DNA from: Variovorax sp. PMC12
Lineage (GTDB): Bacteria > Pseudomonadota > Gammaproteobacteria > Burkholderiales > Burkholderiaceae_C
Assembly (NCBI RefSeq): GCF_003019815.1
Contig: NZ_CP027773.1
Location: forward strand, 1,809,001-1,873,000
Reading direction: 5' to 3'
DNA: 64,000 bases
Under the pieces are notes generated by a model, which saw only the letters and a program-made list of their open reading frames with translations, was not told the DNA's origin and did no database searches. Both the position numbers and the translations under genes were made by a program. Shown here piece by piece: positions 26,194 to 33,860 of the stretch; position 1 is the stretch's first letter, and every line of letters begins with the position of its first letter.

Positions 26194-27447
26194 TCAGTTC
26201 GACGTGGAAGGCCCGCGACTCAGGTTGCTGTCGCGATCCAGGAAACCATCTACGACTGGTCCCCATAGGTCGGTCAAGGAAAGGATGTGATGGCCGTCTT
26301 GCCCAGGACGTGTATCGAGTGCATGAAACTGCCCCTGACCGCCAGCAAGCAAGAAGGCGTTAAAGCTCTTTTGACTATGAGCAACGCTATAGAAGGGGTC
26401 GTTTTCCGCGTATAGCCATACGCTGGGACCGGAGAACTTCGCGCCTCTTCGGGCAATAGCAGTATTGATCATCTCGGATGCAGGCCCATTTTCAGCAACC
26501 CAGCCACCCACAAAATTTAGGACGGCGCCGAAGAGATCGGGTCGAGACGCGGCAGATGCCAGTGCAAGGAAGCCTCCACGAGAATGGCCGCCGATCATCA
26601 AGTGTTCACGGTTCACGTCAGGCCTCGCAAGCAGGTGCTCCACAACGCACGCCACGTCTACCAGCGCATGCTCGAAGCCTGGAAGAGCATATTGGGGATC
26701 GTCAGAGTACTGCGACCGATCTGGTTCGAAGCCCTCGTCGTAAATTCCCCCTGACTTTCCGCGCCCGCGCCGTTGGGGGAACACGACCATCCAGCCGCGG
26801 TCGTTGAAGTGCTTCGCCAATGCTGGACTGGTCACCGTGCTGGTAAACACAGACGGATCATTCCCGATACCCGTCGAACCATGATTGAACACAAGCGTCG
26901 GGAAAGGACCCGGCCCATCCGGTTTGAACGTCACCATCTCAAGCGTGATCTGCTCACCATGCTCGAACATGCCGGTGGGCACGCGTTCGATGATGCGCCG
27001 TCCTCCAGCACTCAGCTGTGATAGGACACCAGCGATCCAGCGGCCGTCCGGCTCTCGCCACAAAAGCTCAACAACACTCGGGTTTCTCATTCGAAGCTGG
27101 AGGGTTGCGCCACTTTTCAGCTGACCGCGAAGTTCGTTTCCGTGAATTTGCGCGAGCAGACGTTCGTTAAAAGGATCATGGCTCACAGATGCTCGCGCAC
27201 AAACGATCGTGGCGGCGCGCCGGGAAAGCCGTTCGACTATCAGCTTGACGTCGCAGCGCCGGCCCTGATCGGCCCATCCTGACCACTCCCCGGACCAAGC
27301 TGAAATTGATGCCGGCAGATCGGCAGACGGCTTCTCGACCGCGATGTCTGCCGGAAGAGCAGCGGCGCCTGTGCTCTCCGATGCGTCTGGCTCCAGGGCG
27401 CTCATGAATCCGGGCCAGATTGTGGTGATCTCTTGGTCTGCGGTCAT
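26194..27447 (-). CDS. alpha/beta-hydrolase (dienelactone-hydrolase/prolyl-oligopeptidase-like)
   Basis: 417 residues from the ATG at 27447; ATG at 27405 is an alternative. Residues 1-150 form an unrecognised N-terminal region, then an alpha/beta-hydrolase domain with LVFNHGSTG (oxyanion region), nucleophile GHSRGG, acid in YAENDPF and histidine in DGHH. No signal peptide, so cytoplasmic; substrate unknown. Base composition is less GC-rich than neighbouring genes and it lies between inverted copies of a repeat, suggesting acquisition by transfer. Confidence 0.82.
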   Translation of the reverse strand: MTADQEITTIWPGFMSALEPDASESTGAAALPADIAVEKPSADLPASISAWSGEWSGWADQGRRCDVKLIVERLSRRAATIVCARASVSHDPFNERLLAQIHGNELRGQLKSGATLQLRMRNPSVVELLWREPDGRWIAGVLSQLSAGGRRIIERVPTGMFEHGEQITLEMVTFKPDGPGPFPTLVFNHGSTGIGNDPSVFTSTVTSPALAKHFNDRGWMVVFPQRRGRGKSGGIYDEGFEPDRSQYSDDPQYALPGFEHALVDVACVVEHLLARPDVNREHLMIGGHSRGGFLALASAASRPDLFGAVLNFVGGWVAENGPASEMINTAIARRGAKFSGPSVWLYAENDPFYSVAHSQKSFNAFLLAGGQGQFHALDTRPGQDGHHILSLTDLWGPVVDGFLDRDSNLSRGPSTSN

Positions 27448-27572
27448 CGGCTATCGAGCGACACCTTCAAACGTTGGGTAGTGGACGACGGGGAGCGTAC
27501 ACCACGAGTGCTCGACTGACAGCAACCCGTTCCCCAGGCGGGCCGCGAAATCCGCGGCCCGCAGACCAGCCG

Positions 27573-27842
27573 CTAACCGCCAGCCCCAAGCGCTCCACGT
27601 CGCGCCATCTCGTTCACCTGAAACAACTCTCCAGCCTTGCGAGCAAGATCGGCCGCAAGCCAAAGCAGGTTGTCCAGTCGTCGAGGCCCATCGCCGCTGC
27701 ACCAGTCGATGTCTTCCCCGTGGCAGACCCACAGGAGCGCTTCGAGTTGAGAGAGTGTGTTTTCGAGAAGATCCGCCGGGTCTTGGGCGGTTTCTGCGGA
27801 AGCTACCGGCGTGCGAGGCCGGGCTATAGTCTTGCTAGCCAT
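27573..27842 (-). CDS. small hypothetical protein
   Basis: 89 residues beginning MASKTIARPRTPVASAETAQDPADLLENTLSQLEALL, with AGAAGGA ten bases before the ATG. After a disordered N-terminus it is helical, with one Cys-containing segment (WVCHGEDIDWCSGDG). No family was recognised with confidence. A strong 13-bp hairpin lies in its 5' region. It shares the atypical composition of the hydrolase gene next to it. Confidence 0.65.
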   Translation of the reverse strand: MASKTIARPRTPVASAETAQDPADLLENTLSQLEALLWVCHGEDIDWCSGDGPRRLDNLLWLAADLARKAGELFQVNEMARRGALGAGG

Positions 27843-27882
27843 TTTTGTGCGGTCCTTCTAGGGTGTTGCACGAACTTGGTTA

Positions 27883-27915
27883 GACGGTCGGGGTGCTGGT
27901 AACACCCCGGCCGTC
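27883..27915 (-). promoter_or_regulatory. stable hairpin in the 5' region of the 89-residue gene
   Basis: On the minus strand GACGGCCGGGGTG, loop TTACCAG, and CACCCCGACCGTC pair at 12 of 13 positions. It is centred about 57 bp before the ATG at 27842. No T-run follows on the minus strand, so it is more likely a regulatory or stabilising 5' element than a terminator for this gene. On the plus strand it is followed by CGCCTTTTGA, a weak terminator-like run. Confidence 0.5.
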
Positions 27916-28142
27916 GCCTTTTGATACCTCGCATCTGCATCGCTGCTTTCGCACCGACGACCTGCCGCGAGGCAAGCAGCCTTCAAACATGTAGGTGGCT
28001 TGGGTGTGTTGCTTCCCTTGGTGGGGTGTGAAGTGACAGGGGCATCCACTCTAGAGAAGAACGCGACAAAGCAGCCGTTCCACGCGGCACGAAGTCCCGA
28101 CGACCGCCAACAAATGCAGCTTCCGCAGCGGCACTGAACGAT
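27916..28142. other. intergenic stretch without a recognised gene
   Basis: No ORF here has a ribosome-binding site or recognisable product. Composition is mixed, and the only structured sequences are the hairpin to the left and repeat copy 2 to the right. Confidence 0.5.
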
Positions 28143-28230
28143 CACGCTGGCGGGGTGCCTTGCGCAGCGAAATAAAGGAGGAGGCCGAAGGCCGGGGGAC
28201 ATTCGCGGAGCAAGGCACCCCGTCGGCGTG
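28143..28230 (-). repeat. structured repeat element, copy 2 (inverted relative to copy 1)
   Basis: The outer arms 28143-28162 and 28211-28230 pair along all 20 positions if two G-T pairs are allowed. The core 28163-28210, read on the minus strand, is CTCCGCGAATGTCCCCC, inner stem GGCC-ttc-GGCC, then TCCTCCTTTATTTCGCTGCG. The two core strands match copy 1 (25836-25885) exactly outside the inner stem. Together the copies bracket the low-GC segment holding the hydrolase and the 89-residue gene. Confidence 0.75.
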
Positions 28231-28291
28231 AGCGCGCCCTGAACAACAGCGCAGCAAAGCGCAAAGCCGCGACCTGTGCTGCAATCCGCGA

Positions 28292-29386
28292 ATGCCCGCC
28301 CCGACCCTGGACGACCTGCGCCGCTACGCCGTCGCGCGCACCCTCTTCAAGCCGACCACGCTGCCAGCAGCGATCCGCCAACTCGGCTTCGTGCAGGCCG
28401 ACCCGATCCGCGCACCTGCGCGCGCACAAGACCTCACCCTGCGCCACCGCGTAAAAGACTACCGCGCGGGCGATCTGGAAAGCCGCTACTCGCGGCTCGC
28501 CATCGAAGAAGACTGCCTCGTCAACTACGGCTTCCTTCCGCGCGAACACCTTGCGCTCATGCATCCGCGCGAGGCCAAGCGCGTGTGGGACGCCGACACG
28601 CGGCGCAAGGCGGCAGACGTGCTGGCCTATGTGCAGGAACACGGCCCGGTGCATCCGCGACAAGTCGAACAGCACTTCGCGCATGGCCGCATCACGAACT
28701 ACTGGGGCGGCTCGAGCAACGCCACCACGCACCTGCTCGACGACATGCACTACCGCGGCATGCTGCGCGTGGTGCGGCGCGACAGCGGCACGCGCGTCTA
28801 CGAAGCCGTGACGCACCAGCCCGCCGACGACAGCCCCGCCGGCCGCGCACAACGCGCTGCCGCGCTCATCGAACTGGTGGTGCGCAAATACGCGCCGCTG
28901 CCGGCCGCGAGCCTCACCTACCTCGTGCGCCTGCTCGGCTACGGCGCGCCGCATCTCTCGGCGCAGACGCAGGCGGCTCTGCGCATCGCACGCGAAGAAC
29001 TCGCGAGCTGCCGCATCGACGGCACGACCTGGTACTGGCCCGCCGACGAGAACCCGGCCTCGCGCCGCCACGCGCCCGACGATGCGGTGCGCCTGCTCGC
29101 GCCCTTCGACCCCGTCGTGTGGGACCGCCGCCGTTTCGAGCTCCTCTGGGGCTGGACCTACAAGTTCGAGGCCTACACACCCGCGCCCCAGCGCCAGTTC
29201 GGCTACTACGCGCTGCCGATGCTGTGGCACGACCGGGTGATCGGCTGGGGCAACTTCGGCAGCTCGGCCGAGGGACGGCTGAAGCCGGTGTTCGGCTATG
29301 CCGGCAGGAAGCCGCGCGACGCGGCATTCCGCGCGGCGCTCGACGACGAACTGCAGCGAATGGCGCTGTTTCTCGCCGGACGATGA
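28292..29386 (+). CDS. YcaQ/AlkX-family winged-helix DNA glycosylase
   Basis: A 364-residue member of the HTH_42 superfamily, which removes alkylated or crosslinked purines from DNA. It contains the conserved catalytic QxD motif in GFVQADPIRAPARAQD (about residues 35-37), and later repeated winged-helix segments with LLAPFDPVVWDRRRFELLWGWTYKFEAYTP, the conserved C-terminal hallmark. Length is typical. Single gene, no partner nearby. Confidence 0.88.
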   Translation: MPAPTLDDLRRYAVARTLFKPTTLPAAIRQLGFVQADPIRAPARAQDLTLRHRVKDYRAGDLESRYSRLAIEEDCLVNYGFLPREHLALMHPREAKRVWDADTRRKAADVLAYVQEHGPVHPRQVEQHFAHGRITNYWGGSSNATTHLLDDMHYRGMLRVVRRDSGTRVYEAVTHQPADDSPAGRAQRAAALIELVVRKYAPLPAASLTYLVRLLGYGAPHLSAQTQAALRIAREELASCRIDGTTWYWPADENPASRRHAPDDAVRLLAPFDPVVWDRRRFELLWGWTYKFEAYTPAPQRQFGYYALPMLWHDRVIGWGNFGSSAEGRLKPVFGYAGRKPRDAAFRAALDDELQRMALFLAGR

Positions 29387-29398
29387 CGCCTTTCTTCC

Positions 29399-29404
29399 TA
29401 TAAT
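29399..29404 (+). promoter_or_regulatory. -10 element and structured leader upstream of the TonB receptor
   Basis: TATAAT at 29399-29404, 12 bp after the YcaQ-like stop, with no good -35. The leader of about 245 nt that follows contains small perfect hairpins, GCCCG/CGGGC (29423-29435) and GTCTTCG/CGAAGAC (29443-29462). No known riboswitch class or Fur box was recognised. Confidence 0.4.
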
Positions 29405-29657
29405 CGCCAGCCTCAGCCAGCTGCCCGCAACGGGCGCCAGCCGTCTTCGAAGGAACGAAGACCGCAGCTTCGACAGCTGCCCGCGACGACGCAACAAGAA
29501 CCCATAAAACCCACCGGCCGCCAGCCCGAAGCCAGCCGCCGGTTTGCGCTCGTCCGACCCGCATCGACCGGATCAGAGACGAGAAGCCATGGCGCGCCCG
29601 CATTCGTCGCGCGCCGCAGCCACTCCCCCCAAACGCAGGACACAGGAGAAGCTGCAC

Positions 29658-31844
29658 ATGACATCGAAGAAGCATCGGCGCCCCGCTTGGCGCCATTCCC
29701 ATACCCGCCGCGTCACGCTCGCGGCAACCGCCCTGGCGCTGGGCGCCGCCGTGCCGGCCTACGCCGAGGAGAAGGTCGACGCCGCCGAAACCCGCAAGGC
29801 GCTGCCCACGGTCACCGTGACGGGCGATGCCGGCGAGACCGCGACCGGCCCGGTCACCGGCTTCGTCGCCAGGCGCGGCGGCAGCGCCACCAAGACCGAC
29901 ACGCCGCTTATCGAGACGCCGCAGGCCATCTCGGTGGTCACGCGCGACCAGATGGAGGCCCAGGGCGCGCTCACGCTGCGCGAAACCACCAACTACACGG
30001 CCGGCGTGGTGTCGAGCTACTTCGACAGCCGCGTCGACGCGTTCAAGGTGCGCGGCGGCGACGCGACGCAGTACCTCGACGGGCTGCTGCGCACCTATGG
30101 CACCTACAACTCCAGCAAGCTCGACCCGTACATGCTGGAACGCGTGGAGCTGCTGCGGGGCCCGTCGTCGGTGCTCTACGGCCAAGGCGGCGTCGGCGGC
30201 GTGTTGAACATGGTGTCGAAGCGGCCGCAGGCCGAGACACAGCGCGAAGTGCAATTGCAGCTGGGCAGCAACGCCCGCAAGCAGGTCGCGGCAGACTTCA
30301 CCGGACCGATCGACCCCGAAGGCAAGTGGCTCTACCGGCTGGTGGCGGTGAACCGCGACAGCGGCACGCAGGTCGACCATGTGCCGGACGACCGCATCCT
30401 GGTCGCGCCCTCGCTCACCTGGCGCCCGAACGCGGACACCTCGCTCACCCTGCAGGCGCTCTACCAGAAGGACAAGAGCGGCTCGCTGATCGGCTTCTTC
30501 CCGTGGCAGGGCACGCTGCTGCCCTCGCTCTACGGGCAGATTCCCACTTCGACGTTCCTGGGCGAGCCGGGCTTCGACCGCTACGACACCCGCACCACGT
30601 CGCTGGGCTACCTGTTCAGCCACCGCCTGAACGACACCTGGACTTTCCGCCAGAACCTGCGCTCGACCGAGAGCAAGGTGGTCTACAACACGTCGTACAC
30701 CAGCTTCACCGCCAACCGGCTCACCGGCCGACCGGCGCGGCCGGTGTTCAACGCCGACCAGCGCACGCTGGAACGCGACCTGAGCAGCGACATCAACGGC
30801 GGCAAGATGCTGCTGTTGGACAACCAGGCAGAGGCCCGCTTCAAGACCGGCGATGTCGAGCACACGGTGCTGCTGGGCGCCGACTTCCAGCGCAACACCA
30901 CCTCCAAGCTGTCGGGCCGCGGGCGCGCCGGCGCGCTCGACGTCTATGCACCGGTGTACGGCAACTACACGCCGCCCACCAGCTACACGCGCTCGCCCGA
31001 GGTGGTGCAGAAGCAGGCCGGCATCTACGTGCAGGACCAGGTCAAGTACGGCCGCTGGATCGGCGTGCTGGGGCTGCGCCACGACAAGGCCACCACCGAC
31101 ACCCAGGGCCGGCCTGCGGCGGCCGGTGACGACAAAGCCACCACCAAGCGCGCAGGCATCGTGTACCAGGCCGACGGCGGCTGGGCGCCTTACCTGAGCT
31201 ATTCGGAGTCGTTCCTTCCGCTGGGCGGCGTCGACCTGAACAACACGCCCTTCAAGCCCCAGCGCGGCAAGCAATGGGAAGCCGGCGTGAAGTGGGAGCC
31301 CGAAGGACAGCGCAGCTCGTTCATGGCGGCGGTGTACGACCTGCGCGACACCAACCGCAAGACCACCGACCCGACCAACCCGCTCAACAGCGTGCAGCTC
31401 GGCGAGGTGCATGTGAAGGGGCTGGAGCTGGAATACAAGCGCAGCATCGCGCGCGACTGGGACTGGATCGCCACCTACGCCTACACCGACGCGCGCGTTT
31501 CGCGCAGCAACGCCGCCGACCTGGGCAAGCGCATCTCGGGCGTGCCCACGCATGCGGCTTCGGCATGGGTGACGCACCGCTTCTCGATCGGCGGCGTGCC
31601 CGGCTTCTCGGCAGGCGGGGGCGTGCGCTACGTCGGCAAGTCGTGGGACGGCATGGACGCCAACCCGGTGCCGGCGGTCACGCTGCTGGACGCGATGTTC
31701 GCCTGGGACAACGGCCCACTGCGCCTGTCGCTCAACGTGGCCAACCTGACCGACAAGGTGCAGCTCACCACGTGCCTGGCGCGCGGCGACTGCTTCTACG
31801 GCCAGCGCCGTACAGTGACTGCATCAGCCACGTATCGCTTCTGA
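29658..31844 (+). CDS. TonB-dependent siderophore receptor
   Basis: Outer-membrane receptor, about 728 residues from the ATG at 29658, which is preceded by AGGAG; an in-frame ATG at 29589 is possible. Signal peptide (HTRRVTLAATALALGAAVPAYA), then a plug domain with TDTPLIETPQAISVVTRDQMEAQG and ERVELLRGPSSVLYGQGGVGGVLNMVSKRP, then the 22-stranded barrel ending in the C-terminal aromatic TASATYRF. The ISVVT and GPSSVLYG motifs are typical of ferric-siderophore receptors. No siderophore or TonB genes are adjacent. Confidence 0.94.
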   Translation: MTSKKHRRPAWRHSHTRRVTLAATALALGAAVPAYAEEKVDAAETRKALPTVTVTGDAGETATGPVTGFVARRGGSATKTDTPLIETPQAISVVTRDQMEAQGALTLRETTNYTAGVVSSYFDSRVDAFKVRGGDATQYLDGLLRTYGTYNSSKLDPYMLERVELLRGPSSVLYGQGGVGGVLNMVSKRPQAETQREVQLQLGSNARKQVAADFTGPIDPEGKWLYRLVAVNRDSGTQVDHVPDDRILVAPSLTWRPNADTSLTLQALYQKDKSGSLIGFFPWQGTLLPSLYGQIPTSTFLGEPGFDRYDTRTTSLGYLFSHRLNDTWTFRQNLRSTESKVVYNTSYTSFTANRLTGRPARPVFNADQRTLERDLSSDINGGKMLLLDNQAEARFKTGDVEHTVLLGADFQRNTTSKLSGRGRAGALDVYAPVYGNYTPPTSYTRSPEVVQKQAGIYVQDQVKYGRWIGVLGLRHDKATTDTQGRPAAAGDDKATTKRAGIVYQADGGWAPYLSYSESFLPLGGVDLNNTPFKPQRGKQWEAGVKWEPEGQRSSFMAAVYDLRDTNRKTTDPTNPLNSVQLGEVHVKGLELEYKRSIARDWDWIATYAYTDARVSRSNAADLGKRISGVPTHAASAWVTHRFSIGGVPGFSAGGGVRYVGKSWDGMDANPVPAVTLLDAMFAWDNGPLRLSLNVANLTDKVQLTTCLARGDCFYGQRRTVTASATYRF

Positions 31845-31907
31845 CGAAAATCCCCGCGCAGCCGAAGGTCTGGCGCGCGGGTGACAAGCCCGGCCGCGGC
31901 GCGCTCC

Positions 31908-31913
31908 TAGAAT
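31908..31913 (+). promoter_or_regulatory. possible -10 element before the FMN riboswitch
   Basis: TAGAAT, 35 bp upstream of the riboswitch aptamer. A GTGACA at 31881-31886 would be a -35 at a longer than ideal spacing, so this is tentative. Confidence 0.35.
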
Positions 31914-31947
31914 CGCGCCGTCGTCCGGCCAGCCGGACGGCAAGCGT

Positions 31948-32111
31948 TCTCAGGGCGGGGTGCAATTCCCCACCGGCGGTAATGGCGGCTTTTTCTCGAA
32001 AGAAATGCCGCACAAGCCCGCGAGCGCCTGGCGCCCTCGACGGGTTCCAGGGTCAGCAGATTTCGGTGCGATTCCGAAGCCGACGGTCACAGTCCGGATG
32101 AAAGAGAGCGC
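31948..32111 (+). ncRNA. FMN riboswitch (RFN element)
   Basis: The conserved RFN boxes appear in order: TCAGGGCGGGGTGCAATTCC, CCACCGGCGGTAAT, a variable P-stem, CAGCAGATTTCGGTGCGATTCC, GAAGCCGACGGTCACAGTCC and GGATGAAAGAGAGCG. It folds as a six-helix junction that binds FMN and represses the downstream gene. It lies 100 bp upstream of the lumazine synthase gene. Expression would drop when FMN is plentiful. Confidence 0.96.
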
Positions 32112-32211
32112 GAAATGCGGGTCGACCCGCGTGCCCTGCCATGCAGGCGCGCGGGTGGCCCCGTGGTTTCGTGCGCCCTGATTCAGGAAACCTGCTTTCA
32201 AGAGGCACACC

Positions 32212-32724
32212 ATGAGTCAGATCAACGACCTTCCCCTCTCCGCCATCACCGCGTCGGGTTCGCCGCGCGGCACGCGCATCGCATTCGTCGAGGCGCAGTG
32301 GCATTCCGACATCGTCCACCAGGCGCGCGACGCCTTCCTCGAAGAAATGGCGCGGCTCGGCGTGGCGCGCGAGCTCATCGACATCTTCGACGTGCCGGGC
32401 GCCTTCGAGATCCCGCTGCATGCCAAGCGGCTGGCCAACTCGGGCAAGTACGCGGCCATCGTCGGCTGTGCGCTGGTGGTGGACGGCGGCATCTACCGCC
32501 ACGAGTTCGTCGCGAACACAGTGGTCAGCACGCTGATGTCGCTGCAGCTGGAGACCGACGTGCCGATCTTCTCGGCCGTGCTCACGCCGCACCACTTCCA
32601 TGAGCACGTGGAGCACCGCAAGTATTTCCATCGCCACTTCGCTGTCAAAGGGACTGAAGTGGCCGAGGCCTGCGTCAGGACGCTCGAAGCGCTCAAGCAG
32701 GTGGACGCGCTGCTGGCCGCGTGA
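32212..32724 (+). CDS. ribH: 6,7-dimethyl-8-ribityllumazine synthase, type II (RibH2-like)
   Basis: Condenses ArP and DHBP to lumazine, the penultimate riboflavin step. 170 residues with FDVPGAFEIPL (substrate loop) and the catalytic-region PHHFHEHVEHRKYFHRHF. That last His-rich segment replaces the usual type-I motif and is typical of the decameric RibH2 form of Brucella and rhizobia. The gene stands alone behind an FMN riboswitch with no other rib genes next to it, so the housekeeping ribBE-ribH copy is probably elsewhere. Confidence 0.92.
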   Translation: MSQINDLPLSAITASGSPRGTRIAFVEAQWHSDIVHQARDAFLEEMARLGVARELIDIFDVPGAFEIPLHAKRLANSGKYAAIVGCALVVDGGIYRHEFVANTVVSTLMSLQLETDVPIFSAVLTPHHFHEHVEHRKYFHRHFAVKGTEVAEACVRTLEALKQVDALLAA

Positions 32725-32756
32725 CAACGGACGCGAGGCTGAAGTAATCTGGGCGG

Positions 32757-33443
32757 ATGAGCTCTTCATCATCCGCCTCGAACGACCGCTACACACTCTA
32801 CGGCGCGCCCGGCTCCGGTGCCACGCCCATCCATGCGGCGCTGACGCTCATCGGCGCGCAGGTCGACACCGTGGACGTGGCCGCATGGGAGGGAGAAGCT
32901 GAGCGCGAACGCGTCTCGGGCGTCAACCCGATGCGCCAAGTGCCCGCGCTGGTGCTGCCTTCGGGCGAGGTGATGACCGAGAGCGCGGCCATCCTGATCT
33001 GGCTCGGCGACCGCTACCCGGAAGCCGGCCTCTGCCCCGCGCCCGACAGCCCGCTGCGCGCGCGCTACCTGCGCTGGATGGTCTACCTGCCGGCCGCCAT
33101 CTATTCGCTGTTCTGGGTGCGCGACGATCCCCCGCGGCTCGTGCCCGACCCCGCCGGCCAGCCCGCGATGCTCGATCGATCGGCCGAGCGCATCGCGCAT
33201 TGCTGGCACCTGATGGACACGCAGATCGACGAGCCCGCGCCCTACCTGCTCGGCGACAGGCTCGGCATGCTCGACCTGTACGTGACCGTGATGTCGCGCT
33301 GGACGCCGCGGCGCGCGCGCTTCTACCGCGAGGCGCCGCGCATGGCGCCGGTGGTGAAGCGCGTGGACGCCGATCCGCGCCTGGCCGGTTTCTGGGCCGA
33401 GAGATTTCCGTTCACGCCCGGCTGGGAAACCACGGGAGCGTAG
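32757..33443 (+). CDS. glutathione S-transferase family protein
   Basis: 228 residues. An N-terminal thioredoxin-like domain (YTLYGAPGSGATPIHAALTLIGAQVDTVD, NPMRQVPALVLPSGEVMTESAAILIWLGDRYP) has the glutathione-contact cis-proline VPAL and the ESAAI motif. A helical C-terminal domain follows. The class is uncertain and the substrate unknown. It follows ribH by 33 bp but is probably independent. Confidence 0.9.
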   Translation: MSSSSSASNDRYTLYGAPGSGATPIHAALTLIGAQVDTVDVAAWEGEAERERVSGVNPMRQVPALVLPSGEVMTESAAILIWLGDRYPEAGLCPAPDSPLRARYLRWMVYLPAAIYSLFWVRDDPPRLVPDPAGQPAMLDRSAERIAHCWHLMDTQIDEPAPYLLGDRLGMLDLYVTVMSRWTPRRARFYREAPRMAPVVKRVDADPRLAGFWAERFPFTPGWETTGA

Positions 33444-33470
33444 CGCGCTGCTCTTTTCATAATCGACGCC

Positions 33471-33860
33471 ATGACCGCTCGCCCCCCCACCACCGACTAT
33501 CCGATGACGATCTACCACAAGCCCAACTGCAGCACGTCGCGCAACGTGCTGCAGCTGATCCGCGAAAGCGGCGTGGAGCCCGAGATCGTTCTCTACCTGG
33601 AAACCCCGCCGGGCAAGAAGAAGCTGCGCGAGCTGGCCAAGGCCATGGGCCTGGGCGCGCGCGACCTGCTGCGTACCAAGGAAGCGCCCTACGAAGAGCT
33701 CGGATTGGCCGACGAGAAACTGAGCGACGACCAGCTGTTCGACGCCATCGTGGCGCACCCCATCCTGCTGCAGCGGCCCATCGTGGTGTCGCCGCGCGGC
33801 ACGTTGATGTGCCAGCCGTGGCAGCGCGTGGAAGAGATCCTGCCCGCGAAGAAAAGCTAG
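33471..33860 (+). CDS. arsC: arsenate reductase (ArsC, glutaredoxin-dependent type)
   Basis: 129 residues, or about 118 from the internal ATG at 33504 (MTIYHKPNCSTSRN), where family similarity starts. The catalytic cysteine is in NCSTSRN and the oxyanion-binding arginines are in LLRTKE and LLQRPIVV. No other ars genes are nearby, and isolated ArsC-fold proteins can be Spx/YffB-like, so arsenate reduction is the family name rather than a demonstrated role. It ends 4 bp inside the convergent queG. Confidence 0.82.
   Translation: MTARPPTTDYPMTIYHKPNCSTSRNVLQLIRESGVEPEIVLYLETPPGKKKLRELAKAMGLGARDLLRTKEAPYEELGLADEKLSDDQLFDAIVAHPILLQRPIVVSPRGTLMCQPWQRVEEILPAKKS

Noticed and set aside
28914..31577. 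887-residue frame on the minus strand
   Set aside because: Shadow of the YcaQ-like and TonB-receptor genes.
33471..33860. Arsenic resistance locus
   Set aside because: Only an isolated ArsC-fold gene is present; no arsR, arsB or acr3 neighbour supports an operon.
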